Assembly (NCBI GenBank): GCA_964425595.1
Contig: CAYRMW010000032.1
Location: 1-28,638 of the forward strand
Length of the DNA: 28,638 nucleotides
Direction of reading: 5' to 3'
From: Caccovicinus sp964425595
GTDB taxonomy: Bacteria; Bacillota; Clostridia; Lachnospirales; Lachnospiraceae
Both the position numbers and the translations under genes were made by a program. This document shows positions 7,120-16,254 of the stretch, piece after piece; the stretch's first letter is position 1; the number at the start of each line of letters is the position of its first letter. The notes below the pieces were generated by a model. That model had not been told where the DNA came from, did not search any database, and worked only from the letters and a program-made list of their open reading frames with translations.

Positions 7120-8691
7120 ATGGCCATCTTGACGTTCGCGGCGATCGCGGTAGGCTCCTTTGAGGTGGAGCTTGGGATCTATGAAATTTCCGGCAAATAT
7201 GGGATTCGTTCCATTGATCATGTCCGTCATGTGATCGCGCTTGGCCGGGACACGTACCGTGAAGGAAAGATCAGCTACGAGCTGGCGGATGAGCTCTGTC
7301 AGGTGCTGAAAGACTTTTCCGGCATCATGAAGGGATATAAGGTGCAGGGCTATAAGGCGTACGGCACCAGCGCGCTCCGGGATGCGAAAAACAATCCCAT
7401 TATCCTTGATCAGATCCAGGTGCGGACCGGGATCGAAGTGGAGTTGATCAGCAATTCCGAGCAGCGCTTTTTAAGCTACAAGGCGATCGCGGCCAAGGAT
7501 CAGGAGTTCCATACCGTGATCCAGAAGGGGACGGCCATCGTTGACGTGGGATTCGGCAGCATGCAGCTGTCCCTCTTTGATAAGGACTCCCTGGTCACTA
7601 CGCAGAACCTCCCCCTGGGCGTGATGCAGATCCAGCAGCTGACCGGGCAGATCCCGGCGAGCATGGGCCTGCAGCGGCAGATGGTGGAGGAGTTGGTGGA
7701 CAATGAGCTGTTCACTTTCCGGAAGATGTACTTAAAGGACAGGAATATCCAGAACCTGATCGGCATCGGCGATAATTCGCTGGTCATGCTGCGCCAGGCA
7801 TTAAACGGCGTGCGGCCGGATGCGGACCGGATGACGGCGGCGGATGTGAATCGCTTTTATGACGGCCTGTACCGGATGAGCCAGGATGAGATGCAGGATC
7901 TTTTCGGCATTCATGCCGAGTATGCGGAGCTTCTGCTTCCCGGCGCGGTGATCTATAAGCGGATCATGGAAATCACCGGCGCGGAGCAGTTCTGGCTGCC
8001 GGGCATCCGCCTGTGCGACGGGATCGCGGCGGAGTACGCGGAGCAGACCAGGCAGGTAAAGTTTAAGCATGACTTTGAAGAGGATATCCTGGCGGCGTCC
8101 CGGAACATGGCAAAGCGTTACAAATGCCATACCAGCCATAATCAGCTGCTGGATACGTTTTGCATGGAGATCTTCAATGCGATCCGCCGTTTCCACGGCA
8201 TGTCCGCCAGGGACCGGCTGCTTTTGCGGATCGCCGTGTACCTGCACTCCTGCGGAAAGTTTATCAGCATCCGGAACGCCAATGAATGTGCTTACAATAT
8301 TATCATGTCCACCGAGATCATCGGATTAAGTCATCTGGAGCGGGAGATCGTTGCCAATGTGGCCCGCTACAATATCCGGGACTTTGATTATAATCAGGTG
8401 CAGCTGGAGACGCAGGGACATAAAGGCGCATCCGGCGGCATTTCCGTGAATGAAATTACCATTAAGATCGCCAAACTGACGGCCATCCTGCGGCTGGCGA
8501 ATTCCATGGACAGGACGCATAAGCAGAAGCTGGCCGGATGCAGGATCGCCGTCCATGACGGAAAGCTGCTGATTACGACAGACTACCCGGGCGATATCTC
8601 GTTAGAGAAGCAGTCCTTTGCGCAGAAGGCGGATTTTTTTGAGGAAATATTCGGGATCCGTCCGGTATTGAAGCAGAAGAGGAGGGTGTGA
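7120..8691 (+). CDS. Ppx/GppA phosphatase-like protein with degenerate N-terminal motifs
   Basis: A 523-residue protein with Ppx/GppA architecture. An ASKHA-fold domain spans about residues 1-310, and a C-terminal HD-like helical domain (about 340-520) includes RLLLRIAVYLHSCGKFISI. Family members remove phosphate from polyphosphate or pppGpp. Here several key positions differ. The usual DIGSN at the N terminus reads AVGSF (residues 10-14, losing the aspartate), the phosphate-2 motif reads VDVGFGS (141-147) instead of DIGGGS, and the Glu-rich segment reads SNSEQRF. GTSALRD and LPLGVMQ are kept. The start at 7120 has AGGAGGAGAGG directly upstream. The stop overlaps the first base of ppk, so the pair is translationally coupled. 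It may be a weak enzyme, a regulator of Ppk or a ligand sensor; sequence alone cannot decide. Confidence 0.85.
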   Translation: MAILTFAAIAVGSFEVELGIYEISGKYGIRSIDHVRHVIALGRDTYREGKISYELADELCQVLKDFSGIMKGYKVQGYKAYGTSALRDAKNNPIILDQIQVRTGIEVELISNSEQRFLSYKAIAAKDQEFHTVIQKGTAIVDVGFGSMQLSLFDKDSLVTTQNLPLGVMQIQQLTGQIPASMGLQRQMVEELVDNELFTFRKMYLKDRNIQNLIGIGDNSLVMLRQALNGVRPDADRMTAADVNRFYDGLYRMSQDEMQDLFGIHAEYAELLLPGAVIYKRIMEITGAEQFWLPGIRLCDGIAAEYAEQTRQVKFKHDFEEDILAASRNMAKRYKCHTSHNQLLDTFCMEIFNAIRRFHGMSARDRLLLRIAVYLHSCGKFISIRNANECAYNIIMSTEIIGLSHLEREIVANVARYNIRDFDYNQVQLETQGHKGASGGISVNEITIKIAKLTAILRLANSMDRTHKQKLAGCRIAVHDGKLLITTDYPGDISLEKQSFAQKADFFEEIFGIRPVLKQKRRV

Positions 8692-10862
8692 TGATGGCAG
8701 AAGCCACTGGAAACTTTCGGGATCCGAAAAATTATGTCAATCGGGAACTGAGCTGGCTGGAATTTAACTATCGAATTTTGGGTGAGGCCAGAGACAAGAG
8801 CCTGCCTCTTTTTGAACGGCTGAAGTTTTTAAGCATTACGGCGTCAAATCTGGATGAGTTTTATATGGTCCGTGTAGCATCGTTAAAGGATATGGTGCAT
8901 GCGAAATACACAAAGGCAGATATTGCCGGCATGAAACCGGAGGAACAGCTGACGAAGATCACGGAGAAGACCCATGAGCTCGTGAATCTCCAGTACTCCA
9001 CCTACAGCCGTTCCCTGATCCCGGCGCTGCGCCAGCAGGGACTCTGCATCGTTCCGAACCACGAGGATCTGAACAGGGAGCAGGGCGAGTACGTGGACTG
9101 GTATTTCCGCGAGAATGTGTATCCGGTGCTGACGCCCATGGCCTTTGATTCATCCCGTCCGTTCCCGCTGGTGCGCAATCAATTCTTAAATATTGCCGCG
9201 CTGCTGAAAAAGAAGGGCAGGAAAGAACAGGAAGAGTTGGAGTTTGCCATGGTGCAGGTGCCCTCGGGCCTGCCTCGCTTCGTGGAACTTCCGGTAACGA
9301 AGCAGGAGGACGGCCGGGAGATGCGGAATGTGATCCTGCTGGAGCAGATCATCGAGCGGAACATGCAGAGCCTGTTTCTGAATTACGACATCCTGGATGC
9401 CCATCCCTTCCGGATCATGAGGAACGCAGATCTGACCATCGATGAGGAGGAGGCGGTAGATCTTCTGGAGGAGATCCAGAAGCAGTTAAAGAAGCGGCAG
9501 TGGGGAGAGGTGATCCGCCTGGAGGTAGAGGACAAGGCGGACAAACGCCTGCTTAAGATCCTCAAACGGGAGCTGGAGGTCGGTTCTGATGATATCTTTC
9601 CGATCGCCGGGCCGCTGGATCTGACTTTTTTATCGAAGCTTTACAGCGGCCTGGATGGGTTTGACAACCTTAAAGAAGAACCCTATACGCCGCAGCCGGT
9701 GCCGGAGTTTATGAACGATGACGATATCTTCACCAACATCCGGAAGGGTGATATCCTTCTCCATCATCCTTACCAGACCTTTGACCCGGTGGTGGAGTTT
9801 GTCCGTACCGCGGCGAAGGATCCGAATGTCCTGGCCATTAAACAGACGCTCTATCGGGTCAGCGGGCACTCGCCGATCATTGCCGCCCTGGCCGCCGCGG
9901 CGGACAACGGCAAGCAGGTATCCGTCCTGGTGGAGCTGAAGGCCCGGTTTGATGAAGAGAACAACATCCTCTGGGCGAAGATGCTGGAAAAGGCGGGCTG
10001 CCATGTGATCTATGGCCTGGTAGGGTTGAAAACCCATTCCAAGATCACCCTGGTGGTACGCCGGGAGGAAGATGGCATCCGCCGTTATGTGCATCTGGGG
10101 ACAGGAAATTACAACGACTCCACGGCGAGGCTGTATACCGACTGCGGCATGATGACCTGCAACCCGCTGATCGGGGAAGACGCCACCGCGGTGTTTAACA
10201 TGCTGAGCGGATATTCGGAGCCCTTAAGCTGGAATAAGCTGGCCGTGGCGCCGCTCTGGCTGCGGAACAAGTTCATGCGCCTGATCCGCAGGGAAACCGA
10301 GAATGCCCGGGCGGGAAAAAAGGCCGGGATCATCGCGAAGATGAATTCGCTCTGCGACAAAGAGATCATCGCGGCGCTCTACGAGGCCTCCTGCGCCGGG
10401 GTCAGGATCGACCTGATCGTGCGAGGGATCTGCTGTCTGAAGGCCGGGATCCCGGGCCTGAGCGAAAACATTTCCGTCCGTTCGATCGTCGGAAATTTCC
10501 TGGAGCACAGCCGGATCTTCTATTTTGAGAACGACGGCAGGGGCCAGGTCTTTATGGGAAGCGCCGACTGGATGCCCAGGAACCTGGACAAGCGGGTGGA
10601 GATCGTCTTCCCGGTCGAAGAGGAAAAACTGAAGGAAGCCGTGCTCCACATCCTGGAAGTGGAGCTGGAGGACAATGTCAAAGCCCATATCCTTCAGCCG
10701 GACGGAAGCTATGAGAAGCAGGATAAACGCGGAAAGATCCTGGTCAATTCCCAGGAGCAGTTCTGCCAGGAAGCCGTCCATATGGCCAGGGCCGCCAGGA
10801 AGCAGGGCGAGACCGAGCGTGGCCCGGCTGGATTTTTTCCGTATAAAGTAAGAGAAAAGTAA
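8691..10862 (+). CDS. ppk1: Polyphosphate kinase 1
   Basis: Reversibly makes polyphosphate from ATP and acts at the membrane or in the cytoplasm. The protein (about 723 residues) has the full family length. It begins with NRELSWLEFNYRILGEA and FLSITASNLDEFYMVRVA (N domain), followed by a helical domain containing HPYQTFDPVVEFVR. The phospholipase D-like C domains carry HLGTGNYND with the autophosphorylated His468, and LEHSRIFYF with His606. VMGS-like FMGSADWMPRNLDKR is also present. AGGAGG (8680-8685) allows ATG 8691 or ATG 8694. I use 8691, which shares one base with the preceding stop codon. The catalytic residues are intact, in contrast to the Ppx-like partner. The gene ends 113 bases before the two-component system. 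Confidence 0.96.
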   Translation: MMAEATGNFRDPKNYVNRELSWLEFNYRILGEARDKSLPLFERLKFLSITASNLDEFYMVRVASLKDMVHAKYTKADIAGMKPEEQLTKITEKTHELVNLQYSTYSRSLIPALRQQGLCIVPNHEDLNREQGEYVDWYFRENVYPVLTPMAFDSSRPFPLVRNQFLNIAALLKKKGRKEQEELEFAMVQVPSGLPRFVELPVTKQEDGREMRNVILLEQIIERNMQSLFLNYDILDAHPFRIMRNADLTIDEEEAVDLLEEIQKQLKKRQWGEVIRLEVEDKADKRLLKILKRELEVGSDDIFPIAGPLDLTFLSKLYSGLDGFDNLKEEPYTPQPVPEFMNDDDIFTNIRKGDILLHHPYQTFDPVVEFVRTAAKDPNVLAIKQTLYRVSGHSPIIAALAAAADNGKQVSVLVELKARFDEENNILWAKMLEKAGCHVIYGLVGLKTHSKITLVVRREEDGIRRYVHLGTGNYNDSTARLYTDCGMMTCNPLIGEDATAVFNMLSGYSEPLSWNKLAVAPLWLRNKFMRLIRRETENARAGKKAGIIAKMNSLCDKEIIAALYEASCAGVRIDLIVRGICCLKAGIPGLSENISVRSIVGNFLEHSRIFYFENDGRGQVFMGSADWMPRNLDKRVEIVFPVEEEKLKEAVLHILEVELEDNVKAHILQPDGSYEKQDKRGKILVNSQEQFCQEAVHMARAARKQGETERGPAGFFPYKVREK

Positions 10863-10975
10863 AGCAAATTTTTTCACCGTATGGTAAACTAAGGAAAAAG
10901 TTTGGGCTGTGATGCTCTTGCGTATTTCGAGGAAAGGCATTGGACAGACAGGAACAGTTCAGGAGGAACGTTGAC

Positions 10976-11680
10976 ATGACGCAGATCCATATTTTGGTAG
11001 TCGATGATGAGAAGGAAATTGCCGATCTGATTGAAATTTATCTGGTCAGCGACGGTTACAAGGTATATAAGGCGGACAACGCGGAAGCGGGGCTTGAGAT
11101 CCTGGCGAAAGAAGAGATCCATCTGGTGCTTCTGGACATCATGATGCCGGGGATGAACGGACTGGATATGTGCAGGAAGATCCGGGAGACGAATAACATC
11201 CCCATCATCATGCTCAGTGCGAAATCGACCGATCTGGATAAGATCCTGGGGCTGGGAACCGGCGCGGACGACTACGTGACCAAGCCCTTTAATCCTCTGG
11301 AGCTTACCGCCCGGGTGAAGTCCCAGCTGCGCCGCTATACGCAGCTTAATCCCAACAGCAGCATCCATGACGGCGGGAAGAATGAGATATCCATCAAGGG
11401 CCTGACCATCAATAAGGATAACCATAAAGTGACGGTGGACGGGGAAGAGATCAAGCTGACTCCGATCGAATTTGACATCCTGTACCTGCTGGCATCCAAT
11501 CCGGGCCGGGTCTTCAGCACGGATGAGATCTTTGAGAATGTCTGGAACGAGAAAGTCTATGAAGCCAACAACACGGTGATGGTGCATATCCGCCGTCTCC
11601 GCGGCAAGATGAAAGAGGATACCCGGAAGAATAAGATCATCACGACGGTGTGGGGAGTAGGTTACAAGATTGAAAAATAA
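10976..11680 (+). CDS. OmpR-family response regulator (VanR-like)
   Basis: A 234-residue DNA-binding response regulator. The receiver domain (residues 1-120) has acidic Asp10-Asp11, phospho-acceptor Asp54 in LLDIMMPGMNG, and Lys103 in YVTKPFNP. The winged-helix effector (about 130-234) includes LTPIEFDILYLLASNPGRVFS, NTVMVHIRRLRGKM and the closing TTVWGVGYKIEK. It most resembles VanR/PhoB-type regulators by eye. I start at 10976 because AGGAGG (10961-10966) lies nine bases upstream; an in-frame TTG at 10940 has no ribosome site. The histidine kinase gene begins inside its last codons. It probably controls the downstream 824-residue protein and ABC transporter genes, including its own operon. 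Confidence 0.95.
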   Translation: MTQIHILVVDDEKEIADLIEIYLVSDGYKVYKADNAEAGLEILAKEEIHLVLLDIMMPGMNGLDMCRKIRETNNIPIIMLSAKSTDLDKILGLGTGADDYVTKPFNPLELTARVKSQLRRYTQLNPNSSIHDGGKNEISIKGLTINKDNHKVTVDGEEIKLTPIEFDILYLLASNPGRVFSTDEIFENVWNEKVYEANNTVMVHIRRLRGKMKEDTRKNKIITTVWGVGYKIEK

Positions 11681-12821
11681 AGATATGAGCAGACGCTTTT
11701 TTTGCCGGATCGCCGCGAATATCGGCTACAGTGCCCTGATCGCGTGCATGGTGGACATTTTCCTGGTGACGAATCTGTCCATCATCGCGCGATATCTTAA
11801 CCAGACCGGCCGGGACGGTGGACTGGTGTCTTTGCTCGCGGCGCAGAGCGGCGAGGTGATGGGGATCCTGTTTTATGTGATCATCGGGATCCTGGTCTTT
11901 TCCGCCGCCTTTCTTTTGCTGCAGCACCGTTCGATGAAGTACATCGGTAAGATCTCCGCCGCCATGCAGAGAATTTCCGAGGGCGACTTAAACACCTTCG
12001 TGGAGGTGTCGGGCGATGATGAGTTTTCCGCGATGGCCGCGAACCTGAATAAGATGGTGGAGGATATCCGGGATCTGATGGAGCGGGAGCGGGAAGCGGA
12101 GCGGACGAAGAATGAGCTGATCACGAATATCGCCCACGATCTGCGGACCCCGCTGACCTCCATTATCGGCTATCTGGATCTTCTGCGGGGCGGACAAAAG
12201 CGTCCCATTCCGGAGGAGCTTAAGGAGAAATACATTGATATCGCCTACACCAAGTCCAAGCGGCTGGAAAAGCTGATCGAGGATCTCTTTGATTTTACCA
12301 AGATGAGCTACGGGAAGATGGCCATGAAAGTGGGGCAGGTGGATGTGATCAAGCTTCTCAGCCAGCTGCTGGAAGAGTTTTACCCGAGCTTTGTCGAGAG
12401 GAACCTGACCTATGAACTTTCATCCAACGTACCGGCAAAGGTGATCGCGGCAGACGGAAATCTTCTGGCACGGCTTTTTGACAACCTGATCAATAATGCC
12501 ATTAAATATGGCGCGGACGGGAAGCGCATCGAGGTCAAGGTGCATGCGGAGGAGAAGATCGTGACGGTATCGGTGATCAATTACGGGCATGTGATCCCGG
12601 AACAGGAGCTTCCGCTGATCTTTAACAAGTTTTACCGGGTGGAGCAGTCCCGCTCTTCCAGTACCGGAGGGACGGGCCTAGGACTGGCGATCGCCAGGAA
12701 CATCGTGGAGATGCACGGCGGGACCATCCAGGTCGAAAGCAGCTTAAACGGCACGGTGTTTATGGTGAAGCTGAAGACGGACTTTGATGTCAGCAGGGAG
12801 AATTTCGGAAAGATTGAGTGA
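11670..12821 (+). CDS. Membrane histidine kinase (VanS-like)
   Basis: A 383-residue sensor kinase paired with the preceding regulator. It has two membrane segments (about residues 15-38 and 64-85) enclosing a short outside loop of about 25 residues. A HAMP linker with ISEGDLNTFVEV and a HisKA domain with phospho-acceptor His156 in NIAHDLRTPLTSIIGY follow. The HATPase domain has DNLINNAIKYG (N box), the G1-like NYGHVIPE and GGTGLGLAIARNIVEMHGG (G2). The small outside loop suggests sensing within or near the membrane, often through a partner, and the neighbouring extracytoplasmic protein or transporter is a candidate. The start is uncertain: TTG 11670 overlaps the regulator gene and has AGG eight bases upstream, while ATG 11685 has almost no ribosome site. 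Confidence 0.93.
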   Translation: MKNKDMSRRFFCRIAANIGYSALIACMVDIFLVTNLSIIARYLNQTGRDGGLVSLLAAQSGEVMGILFYVIIGILVFSAAFLLLQHRSMKYIGKISAAMQRISEGDLNTFVEVSGDDEFSAMAANLNKMVEDIRDLMEREREAERTKNELITNIAHDLRTPLTSIIGYLDLLRGGQKRPIPEELKEKYIDIAYTKSKRLEKLIEDLFDFTKMSYGKMAMKVGQVDVIKLLSQLLEEFYPSFVERNLTYELSSNVPAKVIAADGNLLARLFDNLINNAIKYGADGKRIEVKVHAEEKIVTVSVINYGHVIPEQELPLIFNKFYRVEQSRSSSTGGTGLGLAIARNIVEMHGGTIQVESSLNGTVFMVKLKTDFDVSRENFGKIE

Positions 12822-12827
12822 GGTCGT

Positions 12828-15302
12828 ATGAGAATATTCAGCTTTTTCTGCTGTATCTTTTTGACCGGAGTCCTGACGGTTTACGGTGCGGATACGGATG
12901 AAATCGGCGTGGAGGCAGTGGAGGCTGCCTATGGCTATCGGGATTCGCAGGTGGCGATGGAGGCCAGTTACGGCTATGACAGTATGGCAAAAGGCGGCCG
13001 GTACCTTCCGGTTTATGTGACGCTGACCAATCTTTGGGACGAGCCGTTTTCCGGGAAAGTGGTGGTTAAGTCCATGGAGTCGGATCTGAAGATCTATCAG
13101 TATGAGTATCCGGCGAGCCTTGAGGCGGAGGAGACCACGCAGATCAACTTAAATATCCCCCTGGGCCTGCGGGCGGACCAGCTGTACGTCTGCCTGCAGG
13201 ATGCGGACGGGGAAGAGATCGTCCGGAAGCGGCTTAAGATCAATATCCGGCAGGATACGCCGGAGCTGCTGATCGGCGTCCTGAGCGATTCGCAGGGCCA
13301 GCTGGAGTATCTGGATGGAGCAGGCATCCGGCAAAGCACGCTGCAGACCAGGGTCTGCGCCATGGTGGCGGGGAGCATACCCGAGCAGGCGGTGGGCCTG
13401 GATCAGCTGGATGTGCTGCTGATCACCAATTACGATATCCGAAGACTGAATTCCGCCCAGATCGATACGATCGACGAGTGGGTCAGCCGGGGCGGCGTGC
13501 TGCTTCTGGGAACAGGAGGCGGGGGCGAGGAAGCCGTGGAAATGTTCCTGGCAGACGAGCTGGCCGCGCAGATACCCGATCCCGAAGTGCGTACGGTCAA
13601 TATGGGGGATGAACTGGCAATCTACGGCCCGGCCGACGCGGAACTGGTGCTGCAGACCACGCTCGTTGAGCTGAAGAATGGGCAGGTGGTGCTTTCCAGC
13701 GGCGATATGCCGGTCCTGACGGCGGTAAACCGGGAGAAGGGCATCGTGGCTGTGGCCGCCTACGATTTCTCGGACATCGGCGAATTCTGCCAGGAGCATC
13801 CGTATGTCGACAAGCTGTTTACCAGCCTGCTGGGAGAAGAGCGCATCCAGCAGCTGGCCGAGTACCTGTATGACGGCGGGAACAGTGATTATCTTGAGGT
13901 GCAGAGCCTGATCAATTCCGGCTCCGTGGAGAACCTTCCCCAGGTCGCGGTATATGGGATCGTGATCGTGGGGTATATCCTCCTGGCCGGTCCGGGCCTC
14001 TACTTTTTCTTAAAGCACCGGCAGGCGGGACGGATTTACGGGCGCTGTGTGATGGCGCTGGCGGCCGGATGCGCGGTCTGCGTCTACCTGATGGGGAATG
14101 TGACCCGGTTTGACGACACCTTCTTTAATTACGCGTCCATCCGGGATTATTCCGAGGGGACGGTGACGGAATCCACGTATGTGAATATCCGGACGCCCTA
14201 TAACCGGCCCTATTCCGTGATGCTGGATCCATCCTACGATATCCGGCCGGTGACCAGGATCACCTCTTCCTCGCAGTCCGTGCAGACGCAGTCTTTCGGG
14301 GAGGAACGGGCAGACATTACCCTTTCCTACGATGAGGACGCGACGAGGATATCGGCCTGGAATCCGGAAGCCTTTTCACCGAATTATTTCTATCTGGAAA
14401 AGCGCGAAAGCAATGACAGCAGCCAGGGATTCACCGGCAGGATCCTCTGCTTTGACGGAGAGATCAGCGGCAGCATCACGAACCAGCTGGGAAGAGATGT
14501 CGAGCGCGTGGGGATTTTCTGCTCCGGTTCCATGGTGGTGATCGAGGAGATGAAGGACGGAGAAACGGTGGAGCTGGACGGGCTTTCTGTCCTGCACTAT
14601 CCGGTGGGCAATCCCTTTGTGACGGCAGATCAGGTAAGCGGCGGAAATCAGTTCTCCACGGCGGATATCCGGTCCGAGGAGTATATGGAGGCCCTGACAA
14701 GGACAAATCTGCTCAGTTTTTATCTGGAGAATTTCCTGACGGGCTGCCAGTATGAGGCCCGGGTAGTGGCCTTTGCCGCCGGAAACGAACCCGAAGACGG
14801 CGGTTTCCTGCTCGAGGACGGTTATGCGGTAGACGGGCTGACACTGTATACGGCCTCCGTGGAAGCGGTTCACGAAAAGGACGGGGAGGTATGCCGGACA
14901 AGCCTTGAGAGGAGCCCAAGGCTTGTCAGCGGCTCCTGCAGCGTTTCCGCCAATACCATGGATTCCAGCACGCCTTTGACGTTGGAATATCTGTTTGGCG
15001 ACGACATGGTGATCGAAAGGCTTACGCTGATCGAACTGTCGGAAGAATTTACCGAAAACACAAAATACGGCATGCTGCCGGTCTTTAACGGCGACGTTTA
15101 TTTCTACAACCACGAGACCGGAAACTTCGATCAGATGGAATGGGGGAAGAAAACGTTTAATGTGTGGGAGCTTGGACCGTATCTGAACGGTGAGAACAAG
15201 CTGACGGTCAAGTATGTATCGGATTCTTCTACGGAGTATATGCCGGATGTAGCGCTTCCGATCCTGTCTGCGGTGGGGAGGGAAATTGATGCTGAAAATT
15301 GA
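12828..15302 (+). CDS. Large membrane-anchored extracytoplasmic protein, unknown function
   Basis: I do not recognise this 824-residue protein. It starts with a signal peptide (residues 1-20). An outside beta-rich region (about 35-140) follows, then an alpha/beta segment (about 150-330) with VLLITNYDIRRLN and WVSRGGVLLLGTGGGG. That segment resembles the glutamine amidotransferase-like fold found in GldG/DUF4350-type transporter partners, though no catalytic cysteine is evident. Two membrane segments lie at about 374-396 and 406-425. The remaining 400 residues are again outside and beta-rich. It lies seven bases after the kinase gene, and its end overlaps the ABC ATPase start by 14 bases. It is therefore probably an accessory or substrate-handling subunit of the transporter, or a ligand partner of the kinase. 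Both roles are inference. Confidence 0.8.
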   Translation: MRIFSFFCCIFLTGVLTVYGADTDEIGVEAVEAAYGYRDSQVAMEASYGYDSMAKGGRYLPVYVTLTNLWDEPFSGKVVVKSMESDLKIYQYEYPASLEAEETTQINLNIPLGLRADQLYVCLQDADGEEIVRKRLKINIRQDTPELLIGVLSDSQGQLEYLDGAGIRQSTLQTRVCAMVAGSIPEQAVGLDQLDVLLITNYDIRRLNSAQIDTIDEWVSRGGVLLLGTGGGGEEAVEMFLADELAAQIPDPEVRTVNMGDELAIYGPADAELVLQTTLVELKNGQVVLSSGDMPVLTAVNREKGIVAVAAYDFSDIGEFCQEHPYVDKLFTSLLGEERIQQLAEYLYDGGNSDYLEVQSLINSGSVENLPQVAVYGIVIVGYILLAGPGLYFFLKHRQAGRIYGRCVMALAAGCAVCVYLMGNVTRFDDTFFNYASIRDYSEGTVTESTYVNIRTPYNRPYSVMLDPSYDIRPVTRITSSSQSVQTQSFGEERADITLSYDEDATRISAWNPEAFSPNYFYLEKRESNDSSQGFTGRILCFDGEISGSITNQLGRDVERVGIFCSGSMVVIEEMKDGETVELDGLSVLHYPVGNPFVTADQVSGGNQFSTADIRSEEYMEALTRTNLLSFYLENFLTGCQYEARVVAFAAGNEPEDGGFLLEDGYAVDGLTLYTASVEAVHEKDGEVCRTSLERSPRLVSGSCSVSANTMDSSTPLTLEYLFGDDMVIERLTLIELSEEFTENTKYGMLPVFNGDVYFYNHETGNFDQMEWGKKTFNVWELGPYLNGENKLTVKYVSDSSTEYMPDVALPILSAVGREIDAEN

Positions 15303-16254
15303 AAACCTGAAAAAGGCTTACGGACGGCATCAGGCTCTGGACGGTTTGAATCTGACCATAAAAGAGGGCGCGCTTTTTGGCTTCGTGGGCCCGAACGGGG
15401 CGGGGAAGACCACCACCATCAAGATCCTGGCCGGTTTGCTGACCCCGGATGAGGGCGCCGTGCAGATCGACGGGATCGATGCCGGAAGGGAGTACCGCAA
15501 GGCCCGGGGCCTGGTGGGCTATGTACCGGATGCCTTCGGAGTATATGATAACCTGCGGGTATGGGAATACATGGAGTTTTTCGCTTCCTGCTACGGCCTG
15601 ACCGGTCTGGCGGCAAGACGCCGGTGCGCGCAGCTTCTGGAACGGACCGGGCTGGAAGACCGGGCGGATTTTTTCGTGGACGCGCTGTCGCGGGGGATGC
15701 AGCAGAGGCTTTGCCTGGCCAGGGCGCTGATCCACGACCCGTCTCTTCTGGTCATGGATGAACCTTCTTCCGGACTGGATCCCCGGTCGCGGACGGAGTT
15801 TAAGGAACTGATCCAGGAACTGAATGAGCAGGGGAAGACGATCCTGATCAGCTCCCATGTGCTCTCGGAACTGGCACAGATGTGTACCGATATCGGCGTC
15901 ATCGAGCAGGGCCGGATCGTGCTGGAAGGAAGCATGAAGGAAATCATGGAGAGGGTGGACCATTCCAATCCTCTGCTGATCACCGTGCGGGGAAATCCGG
16001 ACCGCGCCGTGGCGATCCTGCGCAGCCACAGCTGTGTCCGCACGATCTCCATCAAGCATGACTGTATCGCGATCAGTTTTATGGGCGATCCCCAGGACGA
16101 GGCACAGCTTCTCCAGCAGCTGGTGGACGCGGAAGTGCCGGTCACCCGCTTTTACCGGCAGCAGGGCAGTCTGGAATCGCTGTTTATGGAAATCACCGAT
16201 CATGAGGATAAGGAGGTGCTGTTGTATGAGGGCAAACCCGATCTACCGGCGTGA
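15289..16254 (+). CDS. ABC transporter ATP-binding protein
   Basis: A 321-residue ATPase that would power the adjacent permease. It shows Walker A GPNGAGKTT (Lys40), the Q-loop region GYVPDAFGVYDNL, signature LSRGM, Walker B LLVMDEP (Asp157-Glu158), D-loop SSGLDPRSR and switch His in ISSHVLSEL. The C-terminal 90 residues (about 225-321) form the extra domain seen in CcmA/NatA-type exporters. The ATG at 15289 follows GGGGAGG by six bases and lies inside the end of the preceding gene. The permease ATG lies 29 bases before its stop, so all three genes overlap. The substrate is unknown. The CcmA-like layout suggests export or envelope maintenance rather than uptake. Confidence 0.94.
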   Translation: MLKIENLKKAYGRHQALDGLNLTIKEGALFGFVGPNGAGKTTTIKILAGLLTPDEGAVQIDGIDAGREYRKARGLVGYVPDAFGVYDNLRVWEYMEFFASCYGLTGLAARRRCAQLLERTGLEDRADFFVDALSRGMQQRLCLARALIHDPSLLVMDEPSSGLDPRSRTEFKELIQELNEQGKTILISSHVLSELAQMCTDIGVIEQGRIVLEGSMKEIMERVDHSNPLLITVRGNPDRAVAILRSHSCVRTISIKHDCIAISFMGDPQDEAQLLQQLVDAEVPVTRFYRQQGSLESLFMEITDHEDKEVLLYEGKPDLPA

